A stretch of DNA of 64,000 bases from Saezia sanguinis. Its GTDB lineage: Bacteria > Pseudomonadota > Gammaproteobacteria > Burkholderiales > Burkholderiaceae_C. The notes below the pieces were generated by a model, which was given only the letters and a program-made list of their open reading frames with translations, was not told the origin of the DNA and searched no databases. This document shows positions 1 through 10,796 of the stretch, in pieces. The DNA lies in contig NZ_PQSP01000012.1 in the NCBI RefSeq assembly GCF_003991585.1, positions 1 through 64,000 on the forward strand, read 5' to 3'. Within the stretch, counting starts at the first letter, position 1. Each line of letters starts with the position of its first letter. A program made the position numbers and the translations under genes.

Positions 1-77
1 GTCTTGCCGTGGTCTACGTGCCCAATCGTGCCCACGTTCACGTGGGGCTTCGTACGCTCAAACTTGCCTTTCGCCAT
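1..77 (-). CDS. tuf: Elongation factor Tu, N-terminal fragment (cut by window edge)
   Basis: The reverse strand from 77 to the window edge encodes about 25 residues, starting MAKGKFERTKPHVNVGTIGH and running into the G1 loop HVDHGK. This is the standard EF-Tu N-terminus. EF-Tu is the GTPase that brings aminoacyl-tRNA to the ribosome. An AGGAA Shine-Dalgarno sits about ten bases before the ATG. It lies 103 bases downstream of fusA on the same strand, the usual last gene of the str operon. The rest of the gene is outside the window. Confidence 0.95.
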   Translation of the reverse strand, partial: MAKGKFERTKPHVNVGTIGHVDHGK

Positions 78-180
78 GATTCTCTATTCCTTTCAAAGAG
101 CAAAAGTAAATGTATTTACTACAAATGTTACAAAATTTCGGCGATGGCACTGTCTTATGAACAGCACCACCTCCTCAAAA

Positions 181-2286
181 TTACTTGGCAGAACGTTCGT
201 TAATCACCGCATCTGCCACATTCTTCGGAGCTTCCGCATAATGCTTGAACTCCATCGTGTAGGTCGCACGACCTTGCGTCATAGAACGCAAAGAGGTGGA
301 ATAACCAAACATTTCCGACAGAGGCACTTCGGCACGAACCGTTTTGCCACCACCAGGAATGTCATCCATCCCCTGAATCACGCCGCGCTTGGATGAGAGG
401 TTACCCATCACATCACCCATGTTTTCTTCCGGTGTTTCCACCTCAACAGCCATGATAGGCTCCAGCAGAACCGGATCCGCTTTGCGCATACCGTCCTTGA
501 AACCCATGGAAGCAGCCATCTTAAACGCATTTTCGTTCGAGTCCACGTCGTGGTATGAACCGAAATGCAGTGTGACTTTCACATCCACCACTGGGTAGCC
601 TGCAACCACACCAGCCTTCAGCGTGTCTTCAACACCCTTCTGAACAGCCGGAATGTATTCACGCGGCACCACACCACCCTTAATGGCATCCACAAACTCG
701 AAACCGCTTCCAGGGGCCATTGGCTCAAGCTTGAGCACAACGTGACCGTACTGACCTTTACCGCCAGACTGCTTAACGAATTTGCCTTCTGCATTTTCAA
801 CGGTCTTGCGAATCGTTTCACGGTAAGCCACCTGAGGTTTGCCCACGTTCGCTTCCACGCTGAATTCACGACGCATACGGTCCACCAGAATTTCCAGATG
901 CAACTCACCCATCCCGGAAATAATGGTCTGGCCCGATTCTTCATCGGTGTGAACACGGAAGGAAGGATCTTCGGAAGCCAGGCGATTCAGTGCAATACCC
1001 ATTTTTTCCTGGTCAGCCTTGGTCTTAGGCTCAACCGCCTGAGAAATCACAGGTTCAGGAAACTCCATACGCTCCAGCGTAATAATGGCACTGGTGTCGC
1101 ACAGCGTTTCACCTGTGGTCACTTCTTTCAAACCAACACAAGCAGCAATGTCGCCAGCGCGCAGCTCATCAATTTCCTTACGGTCATTGGCATGCATCTG
1201 CACAATACGACCAATACGTTCTTTCTTACCCTTCACCGGGTTGTACACGGTATCGCCCTTGCTCAGCACACCGGAGTACACGCGCACGAAAGTCAGCTGT
1301 CCGACAAACGGGTCAGTCATCAGCTTGAATGCCAGTGCAGAGAATTTTTCATCGTCAGAAGCCTTGCGGTGTGCTTCTTTACCGTCTTCGTCCAGACCTT
1401 CCACAGGCGGCACATCCAACGGAGAAGGCAGCAGCTCAATCACCGCATCCAGCATGCGCTGAACGCCCTTGTTCTTAAACGCTGTACCGCACAGCATCGG
1501 CTGAATTTCGTTAGCCAGTGTACGGACACGCAAACCTTCGATGATTTCCTCTTCGGTCAAATCACCTTCTTCCAGATACTTGTTCATCAGTTCTTCAGAA
1601 GACTCGGCTGCGGCTTCAACCATCTTTTCACGCCACTCTTTAGCCTGCTCCAGCATATCAGCCGGAATATCTTCAAATGTGAACTTCATGCCCTGAGAAG
1701 CCTCGTCCCAGATGATGGCTTTCATTTTGGCCAGATCGATAACGCCTTTGAAGTTTTCTTCGGCACCAATCGGCAATACGATAGGCACAGGGTTACCTTT
1801 GAGGCGGGTTTTAATCTGGTCAACCACTTTAAAGAAGTTGGCACCGGTACGGTCCATCTTGTTCACAAAGGCCAAGCGAGGCACTTTGTACTTGTTAGCT
1901 TGACGCCAAACCGTTTCAGACTGAGGCTGCACGCCACCCACAGCACAGTACACCATGCAGGCACCATCCAACACACGCATGGAACGCTCCACTTCAATTG
2001 TGAAGTCCACGTGCCCGGGGGTATCAATGATGTTAATGCGGTGTTCCTGGTGGTTGTGATCCATACCCCGCCAGAACGTTGTTGTTGCAGCAGAGGTAAT
2101 GGTGATACCACGCTCCTGCTCCTGCTCCATCCAGTCCATGGTAGCAGCACCATCATGCACTTCACCAATTTTGTGATTGACACCGGTATAAAACAAAATA
2201 CGTTCTGTCGTGGTAGTTTTACCTGCATCGATGTGGGCGGAAATACCGATGTTACGGTAGCGCTCAATCGGGGTTTTACGGCTCAT
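181..2286 (-). CDS. fusA: Elongation factor G
   Basis: This 701-residue protein has the full length of EF-G, the cytosolic GTPase that drives ribosomal translocation and, with ribosome recycling factor, subunit splitting. The G1 loop [11 protein letters not shown] is near residue 17, G3 DTPGHVDF is near residue 88 and G4 NKMD is near residue 142. The C-terminal half carries the usual EF-G domains II to V. A GGAG motif precedes the ATG. It is the third gene of the str operon, about 100 bases after rpsG and 100 bases before tuf. Long open frames on the opposite strand (for example 565-2304) are shadows caused by its codon bias. Confidence 0.98.
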   Translation of the reverse strand: MSRKTPIERYRNIGISAHIDAGKTTTTERILFYTGVNHKIGEVHDGAATMDWMEQEQERGITITSAATTTFWRGMDHNHQEHRINIIDTPGHVDFTIEVERSMRVLDGACMVYCAVGGVQPQSETVWRQANKYKVPRLAFVNKMDRTGANFFKVVDQIKTRLKGNPVPIVLPIGAEENFKGVIDLAKMKAIIWDEASQGMKFTFEDIPADMLEQAKEWREKMVEAAAESSEELMNKYLEEGDLTEEEIIEGLRVRTLANEIQPMLCGTAFKNKGVQRMLDAVIELLPSPLDVPPVEGLDEDGKEAHRKASDDEKFSALAFKLMTDPFVGQLTFVRVYSGVLSKGDTVYNPVKGKKERIGRIVQMHANDRKEIDELRAGDIAACVGLKEVTTGETLCDTSAIITLERMEFPEPVISQAVEPKTKADQEKMGIALNRLASEDPSFRVHTDEESGQTIISGMGELHLEILVDRMRREFSVEANVGKPQVAYRETIRKTVENAEGKFVKQSGGKGQYGHVVLKLEPMAPGSGFEFVDAIKGGVVPREYIPAVQKGVEDTLKAGVVAGYPVVDVKVTLHFGSYHDVDSNENAFKMAASMGFKDGMRKADPVLLEPIMAVEVETPEENMGDVMGNLSSKRGVIQGMDDIPGGGKTVRAEVPLSEMFGYSTSLRSMTQGRATYTMEFKHYAEAPKNVADAVINERSAK

Positions 2287-2382
2287 AGTGTGTTACTCCG
2301 GTAATGGAAAGCGCTGCGAGGTCAAATTCACTCGCAGCGCGTCAAATTCATACAGTTACAATCGAATCAAATGCGCGCCGCG

Positions 2383-2853
2383 TCAGAAGCGGAAATGTGA
2401 GAACGCGCGGTTGGCTTCAGCCATACGGTGCACTTCATCACGCTTTTTCATTGCGCCGCCACGGCCTTCAGTGGCATCTAGCAACTCGCCAGCCAAACGC
2501 TGCGCCATGGATTTTTCGCTGCGCTTTTGCGCGGCTTCTTTCAGCCAGCGCATCGCCAAAGCCAGACGACGAACCGGGCGCACTTCAACCGGCACCTGAT
2601 AGTTGGCACCACCCACACGGCGTGAGCGCACTTCAACCACCGGCTTCACATTGCCAATAGCGGCAATAAAAACTTCCAGCGGATCTTTTCCAGCTTTTTG
2701 CTCGATCTGATCAAAAGCGCCATACACAATACGCTCTGCAACGGCTTTTTTACCGCTTTGCATGATCACGTTCATGAACTTGGCAATTTCAACATTACCA
2801 TACTTCGGATCCGGCAAAATTTCCCGTTTGGGAACTTCACGACGACGTGGCAT
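2383..2853 (-). CDS. rpsG: Small ribosomal subunit protein uS7
   Basis: This is a 156-residue basic protein starting [20 protein letters not shown], typical of S7. S7 nucleates assembly of the 30S head by binding the 3' domain of 16S rRNA and touches the E-site tRNA. The length is that of the bacterial family. A good AGAGGTG Shine-Dalgarno precedes the start. It follows rpsL after 175 bases, which is longer than is usual between the two genes. In E. coli the rpsL-rpsG spacer carries the S7 autoregulatory site. Short inverted repeats occur in this spacer but I cannot show they do the same. Confidence 0.97.
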   Translation of the reverse strand: MPRRREVPKREILPDPKYGNVEIAKFMNVIMQSGKKAVAERIVYGAFDQIEQKAGKDPLEVFIAAIGNVKPVVEVRSRRVGGANYQVPVEVRPVRRLALAMRWLKEAAQKRSEKSMAQRLAGELLDATEGRGGAMKKRDEVHRMAEANRAFSHFRF

Positions 2854-3028
2854 TTTTCACCTCTTTACTTAACTTCAGCTCACAGCAGCCAATAACCAAA
2901 GCCTGCTGACTGATGGCGCACATTCCCAAAACATTTTTTTTGAGCGGCACCGCTTACTTTAGCCCTACAAAAAGGGCCAATCCAAAACCAGCGCCATCAA
3001 AAAGACGGCACCGGCCACCTGAAACCAA

Positions 3029-3406
3029 TTAAGCCTGTTTGGGCTTCTTCGCGCCGTATTTGGAGCGAGACTGCTTGCGGTCTTTCACGCCCTGCAAGTC
3101 CAAAGAACCACGCACGATGTGATAACGCACACCAGGCAAATCTTTCACACGACCACCACGCACCAGCACCACACTGTGCTCTTGCAGGTTATGGCCTTCA
3201 CCGCCAATATAGGAGATGACCTCATATCCGTTGGTCAGGCGCACCTTGGCAACCTTACGCAAAGCGGAGTTAGGCTTTTTGGGGGTCGTTGTATAAACAC
3301 GAGTACAAACACCACGGCGCTGCGGACTACTTTCCATAGCCGGGCTTTTGGACTTCACAACTTCAGTTGAACGCCCTTGGCGAACAAGTTGCATGATGGT
3401 TGGCAT
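3029..3406 (-). CDS. rpsL: Small ribosomal subunit protein uS12
   Basis: This 125-residue protein is S12 of the decoding centre. The motif [12 protein letters not shown] is present with Lys at residue 43, and the loop [14 protein letters not shown] has Lys at residue 88. These are the positions usually altered in streptomycin resistance, and both carry the wild-type lysine. An AGGGACG element precedes the start. It is the first gene of the str operon. A likely promoter lies about 230 bases upstream, so the transcript would have a leader of more than 200 bases. Confidence 0.98.
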   Translation of the reverse strand: MPTIMQLVRQGRSTEVVKSKSPAMESSPQRRGVCTRVYTTTPKKPNSALRKVAKVRLTNGYEVISYIGGEGHNLQEHSVVLVRGGRVKDLPGVRYHIVRGSLDLQGVKDRKQSRSKYGAKKPKQA

Positions 3407-3592
3407 AAAGCGTCCCTAAAACAAAAACGTTGCTGAGCTGCTCACAGCAACGCAATCAATGAAATAAAACGAATTGTGTTCTTATGCACAAGACTTTCTG
3501 GCATATTTCACCCCAAAGCCCCGCCCTCAATAGCCCCGCAACACCAAGTTAATTTCTTTAAAATCAACCATTTAGCACTGCACGCCATAAGA

Positions 3593-3622
3593 GCACAACA
3601 AGTATTTTGAGACTTATTGTGC
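3593..3622 (-). repeat. Stem-loop at the 5' end of the str operon leader
   Basis: Eleven-base arms at 3593-3603 (GCACAACAAGT) and 3612-3622 (ACTTATTGTGC) can pair with one mismatch around an eight-base loop. It would fold within the first ten to forty bases of the transcript from the promoter at 3638-3666. A leader role in mRNA stability or regulation is an inference. The rest of the 307-base gap 3407-3713 shows nothing else I recognise. Confidence 0.45.
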
Positions 3623-3637
3623 ATAGAAAAGTTTTTC

Positions 3638-3666
3638 AGTATAGCGTGTTTACCCCTTTTTCGCAA
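3638..3666 (-). promoter_or_regulatory. Sigma70-type promoter of the str operon
   Basis: Read on the minus strand, TTGCGA (3666-3661) and TATACT (3643-3638) are separated by exactly 17 bases. That is a near-consensus housekeeping promoter directed towards rpsL. Transcription would start near 3631. No other equally good promoter was seen upstream of rpsL. Confidence 0.75.
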
Positions 3667-3713
3667 GCGGCCAATCAGAAGGCACCATAAATATACAACG
3701 CCTTCCCTGTTCC

Positions 3714-5519
3714 TTACGAAGCATTTGGGTGCGGATTACGCAATTTAATGTGCAACTCCCGCAACTGCTTTTCATCCACCGGGCTCGGTGCATGGGTCAG
3801 CAGACACTGCGCACGCTGGGTTTTCGGGAAAGCAATCACATCGCGGATGCTTTCGGCCTTGGTCATCATCGTGACAATACGGTCCAGCCCAAATGCCAAG
3901 CCGCCATGCGGAGGTGCGCCGTATTGCAACGCATCCAGCAGGAAGCCAAACTTCTCCTGCGCTTCCTGCGGCCCGATCTTCAGCGCAGAAAACACCTTGC
4001 TTTGAACCGCTGCTTTATGGATACGGATAGACCCGCCGCCAATTTCCCAGCCGTTAAGCACCATGTCATAGGCCTTGGCCAGACATTTTTCAGGCGCTGT
4101 CTCCAGCCATTCCTCATGCCCATCCTTAGGCGAAGTAAACGGATGATGCATCGCCATCCAGCGCTGATCTTCCTCATCATACTCAAACATCGGAAAATCA
4201 ATCACCCACAGCGGTGCCCAGCGGTCTTCAAACAGACCATGCTTGCGGCCAAACTCACTCAGACCGATCTTGACGCGTAACGCGCCAATCGCATCGTTGA
4301 CAACTTTGGCCTTATCGGCACCAAAGAAAATCAGATCGCCATCCTGCGCCCCGGTCAGCTCCAGAATCTGGGCAATTGCCTGGTCGTGCAGGTTTTTCAC
4401 AATCGGGCTTTGCAAACCATCGCGGCCTTTGGCTTTTTCATTCACCTTGATCCAGGCCAGCCCCTTGGCACCATAAATTTTGACAAAATCGGTATAGCCG
4501 TCAATTTCCGAGCGCGGCATCTGCCCGCCCGCAGGAATCCGCAGCCCCACCACACGCCCGCCAGGTGTCGTTGCCGGGCCAGAGAATACCTTAAACTCCA
4601 CATCCTTGACCACATCGGTCAGGTCGGTGAACTCCAGCTTCACGCGCAAATCCGGTTTGTCCGAGCCATAGCGGCGCATCGCCTCACTGAACTGCATAAC
4701 CGGGAACTCACCCAGGTCCACCTCTAAAACATTCTTAAAAACCGTCGTGATCATTTCCTGGAACAGCGCGCGGATTTCACCCTCTTCCAGGAAAGAAGTC
4801 TCAATATCAATCTGCGTAAATTCCGGCTGGCGGTCAGCGCGCAAATCCTCGTCACGGAAGCACTTCACAATCTGGTAATAACGGTCAAAACCAGCCACCA
4901 TCAGCATCTGCTTGAACAACTGGGGGCTTTGCGGCAAGGCGTAAAATTCGCCGTCATACACACGGCTGGGAACCAGATAGTCACGCGCACCCTCAGGCGT
5001 GCTCTTGGTCAGCACCGGCGTCTCGATATCAATAAAGCCATGTACGTCTAAAAACTTGCGCACTTCCATCGTGGTGCGGTAGCGCAGCATCAAATTGTTT
5101 TGCATCTGCGGGCGACGCAAATCAACCACCCGGTTGGTCAGCCGGATCATCTCTGAGAGATTTTCATCATCCAGCTGGAATGGCAAAGACACAGAGGGGT
5201 TAAGCACCTCCAGCTTTTCACAAACCACCTCGATCTTACCGGTAGGCAGGTTCGGGTTGATGGTTTCTGCCGTACGCGCACGCACTTTGCCCGATACCTG
5301 AATACAGTATTCATTGCGCAATTCATTATTCGCAAAAGCATACAACGCCGGATCATCCTGCTTATCACAAATCACCTGCACAATACCTTCACGGTCGCGC
5401 AAATCGATAAACACCACGTTGCTGTGCTCACGCCGCCGGTTGATCCAGCCGCACAACAATACTTTTTGCTCTGACAAAGCTTCGGTCACCTGACCGCAAT
5501 AATGACTACGCATCGACAT
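3714..5519 (-). CDS. aspS: Aspartyl-tRNA synthetase
   Basis: This is a class II synthetase of about 601 residues that charges tRNA-Asp in the cytosol. The N-terminal OB-fold begins [16 protein letters not shown], as in bacterial AspRS. Motif 2 [18 protein letters not shown] and motif 3 [10 protein letters not shown] are present, with the bacterial GAD-type insertion between them. The frame is open from a TTG at 5561, but family N-termini start at MRSHYCG, so I take the ATG at 5519 (MSMRSHYCG); 5513 is equally possible. It is the last gene of a minus-strand run that begins with ubiE, and follows the DUF502 gene by about 42 bases. Whether it discriminates tRNA-Asp from tRNA-Asn cannot be read here. 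Confidence 0.96.
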   Translation of the reverse strand: MSMRSHYCGQVTEALSEQKVLLCGWINRRREHSNVVFIDLRDREGIVQVICDKQDDPALYAFANNELRNEYCIQVSGKVRARTAETINPNLPTGKIEVVCEKLEVLNPSVSLPFQLDDENLSEMIRLTNRVVDLRRPQMQNNLMLRYRTTMEVRKFLDVHGFIDIETPVLTKSTPEGARDYLVPSRVYDGEFYALPQSPQLFKQMLMVAGFDRYYQIVKCFRDEDLRADRQPEFTQIDIETSFLEEGEIRALFQEMITTVFKNVLEVDLGEFPVMQFSEAMRRYGSDKPDLRVKLEFTDLTDVVKDVEFKVFSGPATTPGGRVVGLRIPAGGQMPRSEIDGYTDFVKIYGAKGLAWIKVNEKAKGRDGLQSPIVKNLHDQAIAQILELTGAQDGDLIFFGADKAKVVNDAIGALRVKIGLSEFGRKHGLFEDRWAPLWVIDFPMFEYDEEDQRWMAMHHPFTSPKDGHEEWLETAPEKCLAKAYDMVLNGWEIGGGSIRIHKAAVQSKVFSALKIGPQEAQEKFGFLLDALQYGAPPHGGLAFGLDRIVTMMTKAESIRDVIAFPKTQRAQCLLTHAPSPVDEKQLRELHIKLRNPHPNAS

Positions 5520-5561
5520 GAGAAAACTTTCTGCTGCATCCGCAGCCTGTAACACACACAA

Positions 5562-6227
5562 TTATGACGACTTTTCGTCGTTCTGTTCAACACCTGTTTC
5601 CAACACACCATCGGGTGCAGCCGGCACGACCGGCGGCACAATCACACCCATGGAAACCACCACTTTCAGCGCATCATCCACGCTCATATCCAGTTCAATC
5701 ACATCGGAGCGTGGCACAATAATAAAATACCCGGAGGTCGGGTTGGGTGCCGTTGGCACAAACACATTCAGATAAAGCTGTGAATCCAGATACTTTTCCA
5801 CAGCCCCGCCGGGGTGGCCCGTCACAAAAGCAATGGTCCAGATACCCTGGCGCGGAAACTGCAGCAAAACCACCTCCCGGAAAGCATGGCCTTTATCAGA
5901 AAACAAGGTATCCGACACCTGCTTAACACCCGAATAAATCGAGCGGACCACAGGAATACGCCCCAGCACACCGTCCCACCAGCGAACCAGCCGGAACCCG
6001 ACATAATTACTGGCAATCGCGCCAACCGCCAGCACCACAACCAGCATCAGCACCACGCCCATGCCCGGCACGCGAAACCCCAGCCAGGCCTCAGGCTGCC
6101 AGTGCTTAGGCAACCAGCCGATAGAACCATCCAGCAACGAAAGCGCCAGGCTCAGGACCCACAGTGTCACCCCCAAGGGCAACAACACCAGCAGACCCGA
6201 CAGAAACCAGCGGCGCAATGTACTCAT
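5562..6227 (-). CDS. DUF502 family inner-membrane protein
   Basis: This is a 221-residue protein of the DUF502 family. Two hydrophobic segments at about residues 8-30 and 50-75 would anchor it in the inner membrane, followed by a soluble domain with the family-typical stretch RIPVVRSIYSGVKQVSDTLF. The C-terminal tail is acidic and proline rich. The function of the family is not established. It sits between the FmdB-like gene (8 bases upstream) and aspS, an arrangement common in Burkholderiales, and is probably co-transcribed with both. Confidence 0.85.
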   Translation of the reverse strand: MSTLRRWFLSGLLVLLPLGVTLWVLSLALSLLDGSIGWLPKHWQPEAWLGFRVPGMGVVLMLVVVLAVGAIASNYVGFRLVRWWDGVLGRIPVVRSIYSGVKQVSDTLFSDKGHAFREVVLLQFPRQGIWTIAFVTGHPGGAVEKYLDSQLYLNVFVPTAPNPTSGYFIIVPRSDVIELDMSVDDALKVVVSMGVIVPPVVPAAPDGVLETGVEQNDEKSS

Positions 6228-6235
6228 AAATCAGC

Positions 6236-6502
6236 CTAATCGGCCATGGCCGCCTTGCAGCCACATGCGGCAGCGCCACAAGGCAACTCGTCCGCGCTGC
6301 TCGCAGATGCCGCGGCAGGACACCCCTGTGAGGCAAAATCCGTCTTATACCAGCCACTGCCTTTGAGATCAAAAGCAGCAGCAGTCACCTGCTTGCTCAT
6401 ACTCTGCCCACACTCGGGGCAAGCCGGGGGAGCATCTGAAATCTTTTGCAGCACATCCTTTTCATGACCGCAATGGCTGCAGCGATAGGCATAAATCGGC
6501 AT
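6236..6502 (-). CDS. FmdB-family zinc ribbon protein
   Basis: This is an 88-residue protein starting MPIYAYRCSHCGHEKDVLQK. Its N-terminal zinc ribbon has two CxxC knuckles, CSHC and CPEC, as in the FmdB/CxxC_CXXC_SSSS family. The C-terminal part is rich in Ala, Ser and Cys (CGAAACGCK) and low in complexity. FmdB was named for formamidase regulation, but most members have no proven role. The frame opens at a TTG at 6517, but the conserved MPIYAY start at 6502 is preferred. It lies just upstream of the DUF502 gene in the same transcription unit. Confidence 0.85.
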   Translation of the reverse strand: MPIYAYRCSHCGHEKDVLQKISDAPPACPECGQSMSKQVTAAAFDLKGSGWYKTDFASQGCPAAASASSADELPCGAAACGCKAAMAD

Positions 6503-6612
6503 CTCTGGCTCTTTCAAAAATCACTGAAACTGTTTATTTTACGGCGAATTGCCATTTCAGCACACACCCCGCGCACGAAGTGCCAGCCAAATACATACTT
6601 TTAGACTATTTT

Positions 6613-8190
6613 TTAAAAAATCCGGATATGCACAATCAACTGCATGGCCAGCAGCCCCAGCATAAAGCCGATACCGCCACTGATCACCGCCTGCAACAAC
6701 CGGTTGGTTCGTTTCTGCTCAGCCAGCAGCAGCGCCAGATCGTCCTCACGTTTTTGTGGCGGCAAAGTCTGCTGCTGCAACGCCTGATGCAACAGGCGGG
6801 GCAGTTCCGGCAGGTATTGCGCATAGCGTGGCAACTCGTCCTTGAACCTGCGCCAGGCTGCCTTATAGCCAACTTGCTCGTTCATCCAGGTTTCCAGGAA
6901 AGGCCGCGCCGTACTCCATAAATCCAGATCCGGGTCAAGCTGGCGCCCCAGCCCTTCCACATTCAACATCGTCTTTTGCAGCAATACCAACTGGGGCTGA
7001 ATCTCCAGGTTGAACCTTCTGGAAAGCTGGAACAGGCGCATCAGGACCAGCCCCAGCGAAATCTCTTTCAGCGGCCGGTTGAAATAGGGTTCACAGGTTG
7101 CCCTGACTGCGGCTTCCAGCTCGTCAATGCGCGTATCAGCAGGCACCCAGCCGCTTTCCACATGCAACTCCGCCACGCGTTTGTAATCGCGACGGAAAAA
7201 TGCCACAAAATTCTGCGCCAGGTAATCTTTATCAACCTCGGTCAGCGTGCCGACAATGCCAAAGTCCAGCGATACATAATAGCCAAAAGTCTGCGGGTCC
7301 AGACTCACCTGAATATTTCCGGGGTGCATATCGGCATGGAAAACGCCATCCCGAAACACCTGGGTAAAGAAAATCGTCACGCCATCACGCGCCAGCTTGG
7401 GAATATCCACCCCGGCATCGCGCAGCACGCTAACCTGATTGATCGGCACGCCTTTCATGCGCTCCATCACAATCACATCGCTGGTGCAATAATCCCAGTA
7501 CATTTCCGGCACCAGCACCATATTCAGGTTCTGCATGTTACGCCGGATTTCAGAGGCGTTCGACGCCTCCCGTATCAAATCCAGCTCATCGTGCAGATAC
7601 TTGTCAAACTCTGCAACCACTTCAGTCGGTCGCAGCCGCTTGGCTTCTGACGACAGGCGCTGTACCCAGACCGCCATCCAGCGCATCAGGTCCAGGTCCT
7701 GATCAATCACCGGCCTCATCCCCGGGCGCAACACCTTGACCGCCACATCTTTCAGCGTGCCATCGTTCATGCGCAAGGTTGCAAAATGCACCTGCGCAAT
7801 AGAAGCGCTAGCGACAGGATCGTGCTCAAACGACTCAAAAATCTCTGCAATGGGACGCCGCAACGCCTTTTCCACCATCTGCGCGGCCAGGTCAGAATCA
7901 AACGGAGGCACCCGGTCCTGCAACAGCGTCAGCTCATCAGCAATATCTTCGGGCAGCAAGTCACGCCGTGTAGAAAGCACCTGACCAAACTTGACAAAAA
8001 TCGGCCCCAGCTCCTCCAGTGCCAAGCGCAAGCGCACGCCACGCGGCAACGTGGGTTTTCTGCGCCCGAATAACACCAGCCGTTTGAAACGCGTCAGCCA
8101 CGGGTTACGCACATTGGAAAGCACCAGCTCATCAAGCTGGTATCGCAAAACAACACGCAAAATAGACAGAGAACGCAAAAAACGTCGCAT
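6613..8190 (-). CDS. ubiB: Ubiquinone biosynthesis protein UbiB (atypical kinase/ATPase)
   Basis: This 525-residue protein belongs to the ABC1/UbiB/COQ8 family. The diagnostic KxGQ motif appears in [18 protein letters not shown], and the kinase-like lobe includes ADMHPGN and [10 protein letters not shown]. Two hydrophobic stretches at the C-terminus would place it at the inner membrane. The family is needed for aerobic ubiquinone synthesis, probably through ATPase-driven access to lipid intermediates. It follows the SCP2-domain gene by three bases, so ubiJ-ubiB are translationally close. Confidence 0.96.
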   Translation of the reverse strand: MRRFLRSLSILRVVLRYQLDELVLSNVRNPWLTRFKRLVLFGRRKPTLPRGVRLRLALEELGPIFVKFGQVLSTRRDLLPEDIADELTLLQDRVPPFDSDLAAQMVEKALRRPIAEIFESFEHDPVASASIAQVHFATLRMNDGTLKDVAVKVLRPGMRPVIDQDLDLMRWMAVWVQRLSSEAKRLRPTEVVAEFDKYLHDELDLIREASNASEIRRNMQNLNMVLVPEMYWDYCTSDVIVMERMKGVPINQVSVLRDAGVDIPKLARDGVTIFFTQVFRDGVFHADMHPGNIQVSLDPQTFGYYVSLDFGIVGTLTEVDKDYLAQNFVAFFRRDYKRVAELHVESGWVPADTRIDELEAAVRATCEPYFNRPLKEISLGLVLMRLFQLSRRFNLEIQPQLVLLQKTMLNVEGLGRQLDPDLDLWSTARPFLETWMNEQVGYKAAWRRFKDELPRYAQYLPELPRLLHQALQQQTLPPQKREDDLALLLAEQKRTNRLLQAVISGGIGFMLGLLAMQLIVHIRIF

Positions 8191-8193
8191 TAA

Positions 8194-8763
8194 CTACTCG
8201 CTCTTACCACCGGTACGTTTGCTGAACGCTTCCAGAAACCCCCTGAACATGGAAACCACCTGCTTGAACTGGTCCATGGCAATCTGTGTGGGCACATCGC
8301 CCACAATGCGCGACAAATCCTCGGCATAATCCCAGCGCAGATGATCCACCAACCAGGCAAATGTTGCAGCCAGATCCGCATCACCGTCAATGGCCACCGG
8401 CGGGCGTTGCCCCTTGAACAGCATATTGCCAAAATCCATCGGGCTGGGGGTTTGCATTTTCAAATGCAGATCTGCCTTGCCGGCATCCGCTTGCACGTCA
8501 TCCTTGGACGTTTCCTCAAACAGCCCCGCTGGCGTGATCGTTAACGGCCACTGCCCCATCGGGCTCTCCAGCATCACGCGCCTGCCGGCGTACACGCGCA
8601 AACGCTCAACCGCTTCCGGCTCCTGGGAGATCAGGTGGTTAAACACCAGCAGCACCTTGGCACGTATGGGTTGTGAGAACGTTTCACCCAGCTCCGCAAG
8701 CCGCGAAAAAATCGGCTCCATCTGGGCAGAAACACTGGCAAAAAAATCTGATGAGTTCATCAT
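8194..8763 (-). CDS. ubiJ: SCP2-domain ubiquinone biosynthesis accessory protein (UbiJ-like)
   Basis: This is a 189-residue protein with an N-terminal SCP2-like sterol/lipid-binding fold and a helical C-terminus. It stands between a Tim44-like gene and ubiB, with ubiE further upstream. That is the position UbiJ holds in the E. coli ubiE-ubiJ-ubiB row. UbiJ is a lipid-binding scaffold of the soluble Ubi complex. The assignment rests on context plus general domain look, since SCP2 proteins diverge strongly. It begins only four bases after the upstream gene ends. Confidence 0.8.
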   Translation of the reverse strand: MMNSSDFFASVSAQMEPIFSRLAELGETFSQPIRAKVLLVFNHLISQEPEAVERLRVYAGRRVMLESPMGQWPLTITPAGLFEETSKDDVQADAGKADLHLKMQTPSPMDFGNMLFKGQRPPVAIDGDADLAATFAWLVDHLRWDYAEDLSRIVGDVPTQIAMDQFKQVVSMFRGFLEAFSKRTGGKSE

Positions 8764-8767
8764 TCAC

Positions 8768-9745
8768 TTACCGTGGAGTTGAAGGAATATTTTGAATCCC
8801 GGCCAGCAGCCAGCCGCCGTTTGCCGCGGCTTTATCTTTGGTCAGATTCCACACCTCTGTAAAAGGCTCGGCACCAGCCGTCGGGTTCTCGCGAATCATG
8901 CCGCTGAACTCCACACTGGCCATGTATTCATTGCCGACATCTTCAATCCCGAGCAACTGCGCATTGAGTGTCACCACATCCGTCTGGTTGGTCGTGCCGC
9001 TGAAATCGTTATGGCGCTGCGCCAACTGCCCTTTCATCAGGGTATACATTTCATCGGTCAGAAAAGCTTTCAGTGAGCTGACATCGCCGGCATCCCAGGC
9101 CTTTTGCAAACGCACAAAATTAGCCTTTGCAACCTCTTCAAAACCCTGCACATCAAACCCGGCAGGAATCTCCATACGCCCCCATGAGCTTCCAGCCGTT
9201 GCGGCTGAGCCATCCCATGCACCGGGCGCCGTTGCCGGATTCGACTGGAACGGCGTTGCCTGCGGCTGATTCCAGCCCGCAGCAGCTCCACCAGCGCCTG
9301 CCGCCTGCTGTGCTTGTGCTGGCCGGCGCATCATGCGCATGAAAAACGTAATGGCGGCAAACGCCAGCAATACCAGCAGAAGTGTGCCAAGCATGTCACC
9401 CAACACCGGGCCAAACCCCATCCAATGAAACAGCGCTGCCAGCCCCAGGCCCGCAGCAAGACCGCCCAACATACCGCCCCAGGGTTTGCGCGGCTGTTGT
9501 CCGGCCTGCTGTGGCGGTGTCTGGCGCTGGTTTTGCGCATTGTTGCGCTGTGTAGGTTGTGTTGCAGAACGGTTTGTCACGCTTGGCGATTGACGGCCAA
9601 AAGAGCCGCCACCGCCCAGCCGCCGGGCATCCGCCGTTGCTGCCCACAGCAACAGAAACACCGTCAGCAGCACCATCAGCAAACGTCCCCATTTATTCAC
9701 AGCACGCCTAACCGGAAACGTCCGTCCTGAAATCACACCTTGCAT
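8768..9745 (-). CDS. Tim44-like domain protein, exported or membrane anchored
   Basis: This is a 325-residue protein. An N-terminal hydrophobic segment (about residues 20-40, ending in ATADARR) looks like a signal peptide or anchor. Next come a Gly-, Gln- and Pro-rich linker, a second hydrophobic region around residues 95-140, and a C-terminal Tim44-like (NTF2-fold) domain with MEIPAGFDVQGF and a closing ANGGWLLAGIQNI. Bacterial Tim44-domain proteins are membrane associated and poorly understood. Placement between ubiE and ubiJ is widespread in Burkholderiales and suggests a link to the envelope or quinone pathway, but that is inference. Confidence 0.82.
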   Translation of the reverse strand: MQGVISGRTFPVRRAVNKWGRLLMVLLTVFLLLWAATADARRLGGGGSFGRQSPSVTNRSATQPTQRNNAQNQRQTPPQQAGQQPRKPWGGMLGGLAAGLGLAALFHWMGFGPVLGDMLGTLLLVLLAFAAITFFMRMMRRPAQAQQAAGAGGAAAGWNQPQATPFQSNPATAPGAWDGSAATAGSSWGRMEIPAGFDVQGFEEVAKANFVRLQKAWDAGDVSSLKAFLTDEMYTLMKGQLAQRHNDFSGTTNQTDVVTLNAQLLGIEDVGNEYMASVEFSGMIRENPTAGAEPFTEVWNLTKDKAAANGGWLLAGIQNIPSTPR

Positions 9746-9825
9746 TAACCTATCTCCTCATGCTTATATTTCATCTGCGCAGCCCCTTCAAAGAACTGCC
9801 CGCTTATAACCTAATACTCAACTGT

Positions 9826-10557
9826 TCAGCACTTGATGCCCATGTGCAGCGCCACCACGCCAGCCGTCATATTATGTACGTCCACATGGCCAAACCCGGC
9901 ATCCTTCATCATGGCCTTGAGCTCTTCCTGCCCGGGATGCATCCGGATCGATTCGGCCAGATAGCGATAACTGTCCTCATCCTTGGCCACATATTTACCG
10001 ATACGCGGCAACACATTGAACGAATACCAGTCGTATGCCTTTTCCAGCGGCTTGGCAACTTTGGAAAACTCCAGCACCAGCAAACGCCCGCCGGGCCGTA
10101 ACACACGGCACATCTCACGCAATGCCTTGTCTTTGTGGGTCATGTTGCGCAGGCCAAATGCCACCGACACAATATCAAATGCCGCATCCGGAAAAGGCAG
10201 TTTCTCCGCATCACACACCACCGCTTCCACCGCCATGCCGGCATCCAGCATCCGGTCCCGGCCAATGCTCAGCATCGCTTCGTTGATATCGGTCATGACC
10301 ACCTTGCCTGTTGGCCCCACCTTTTTGGCAAAAGCCTTGCTCAGATCACCGGTACCTGCTGCAATATCCAGCACCTGCTGACCGGCACGCACACCGGAGG
10401 CCATGATGGTATATGCCTTCCATATCCGGTGCAGCCCACCGGACATCAGATCATTCATAACGTCATAACGACGCGCGACCGAATCAAAAACGCCCCGGAC
10501 ACGGGCAGCCTTTTCCTCTTCATCGACTGTTTCAAAACCGAAATGTGTTGTAGACAT
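9826..10557 (-). CDS. ubiE: Ubiquinone/menaquinone C-methyltransferase UbiE
   Basis: This protein of about 243 residues is the SAM-dependent methyltransferase that C-methylates the demethylated quinone ring intermediate. It contains the UbiE signature [17 protein letters not shown] and the SAM-binding motif [17 protein letters not shown]. Late motifs include [17 protein letters not shown] and [11 protein letters not shown]. The frame is open from a TTG at 10638, but the family start [16 protein letters not shown] at 10557 is chosen; no clear Shine-Dalgarno is visible there. It is the first gene of the long minus-strand run that ends with aspS. Confidence 0.95.
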   Translation of the reverse strand: MSTTHFGFETVDEEEKAARVRGVFDSVARRYDVMNDLMSGGLHRIWKAYTIMASGVRAGQQVLDIAAGTGDLSKAFAKKVGPTGKVVMTDINEAMLSIGRDRMLDAGMAVEAVVCDAEKLPFPDAAFDIVSVAFGLRNMTHKDKALREMCRVLRPGGRLLVLEFSKVAKPLEKAYDWYSFNVLPRIGKYVAKDEDSYRYLAESIRMHPGQEELKAMMKDAGFGHVDVHNMTAGVVALHMGIKC

Positions 10558-10796
10558 GATTGAATATGCTTTGACGATTGAAATATGCAGCAGACCATGG
10601 TCCCTCACCTTGCATTCAGGACACAGCAATCTGTTCAACGTGCATCAGTATGGCGTAATCATAACCGCAAACGCCCCGATCTTCATTCGGGAAGCCAGAA
10701 TCTACCCTACAGCAGCGGATTCATTTTGAAAACCAGCGCACGCCCCATGCCATGTACACGCCATACCAGATACGGCCCACCGCGCTTCTAGCACCG

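Noticed and set aside
565..2304. 579-codon open frame on the plus strand
   Set aside because: It lies wholly opposite fusA; its translation is rich in His, Phe and Asn with no domain, the usual shadow of a highly biased gene.
2925..2985. Hairpins with T or A runs in the rpsL-rpsG spacer
   Set aside because: The T runs are on the wrong side of the stems for either strand to give an intrinsic terminator, and I cannot show an S7-binding fold.
10558..10796. Possible small gene between ubiE and the HIT gene
   Set aside because: Short frames here lack start signals and resemble nothing; the frame 10721-11113 is a shadow of the HIT gene.
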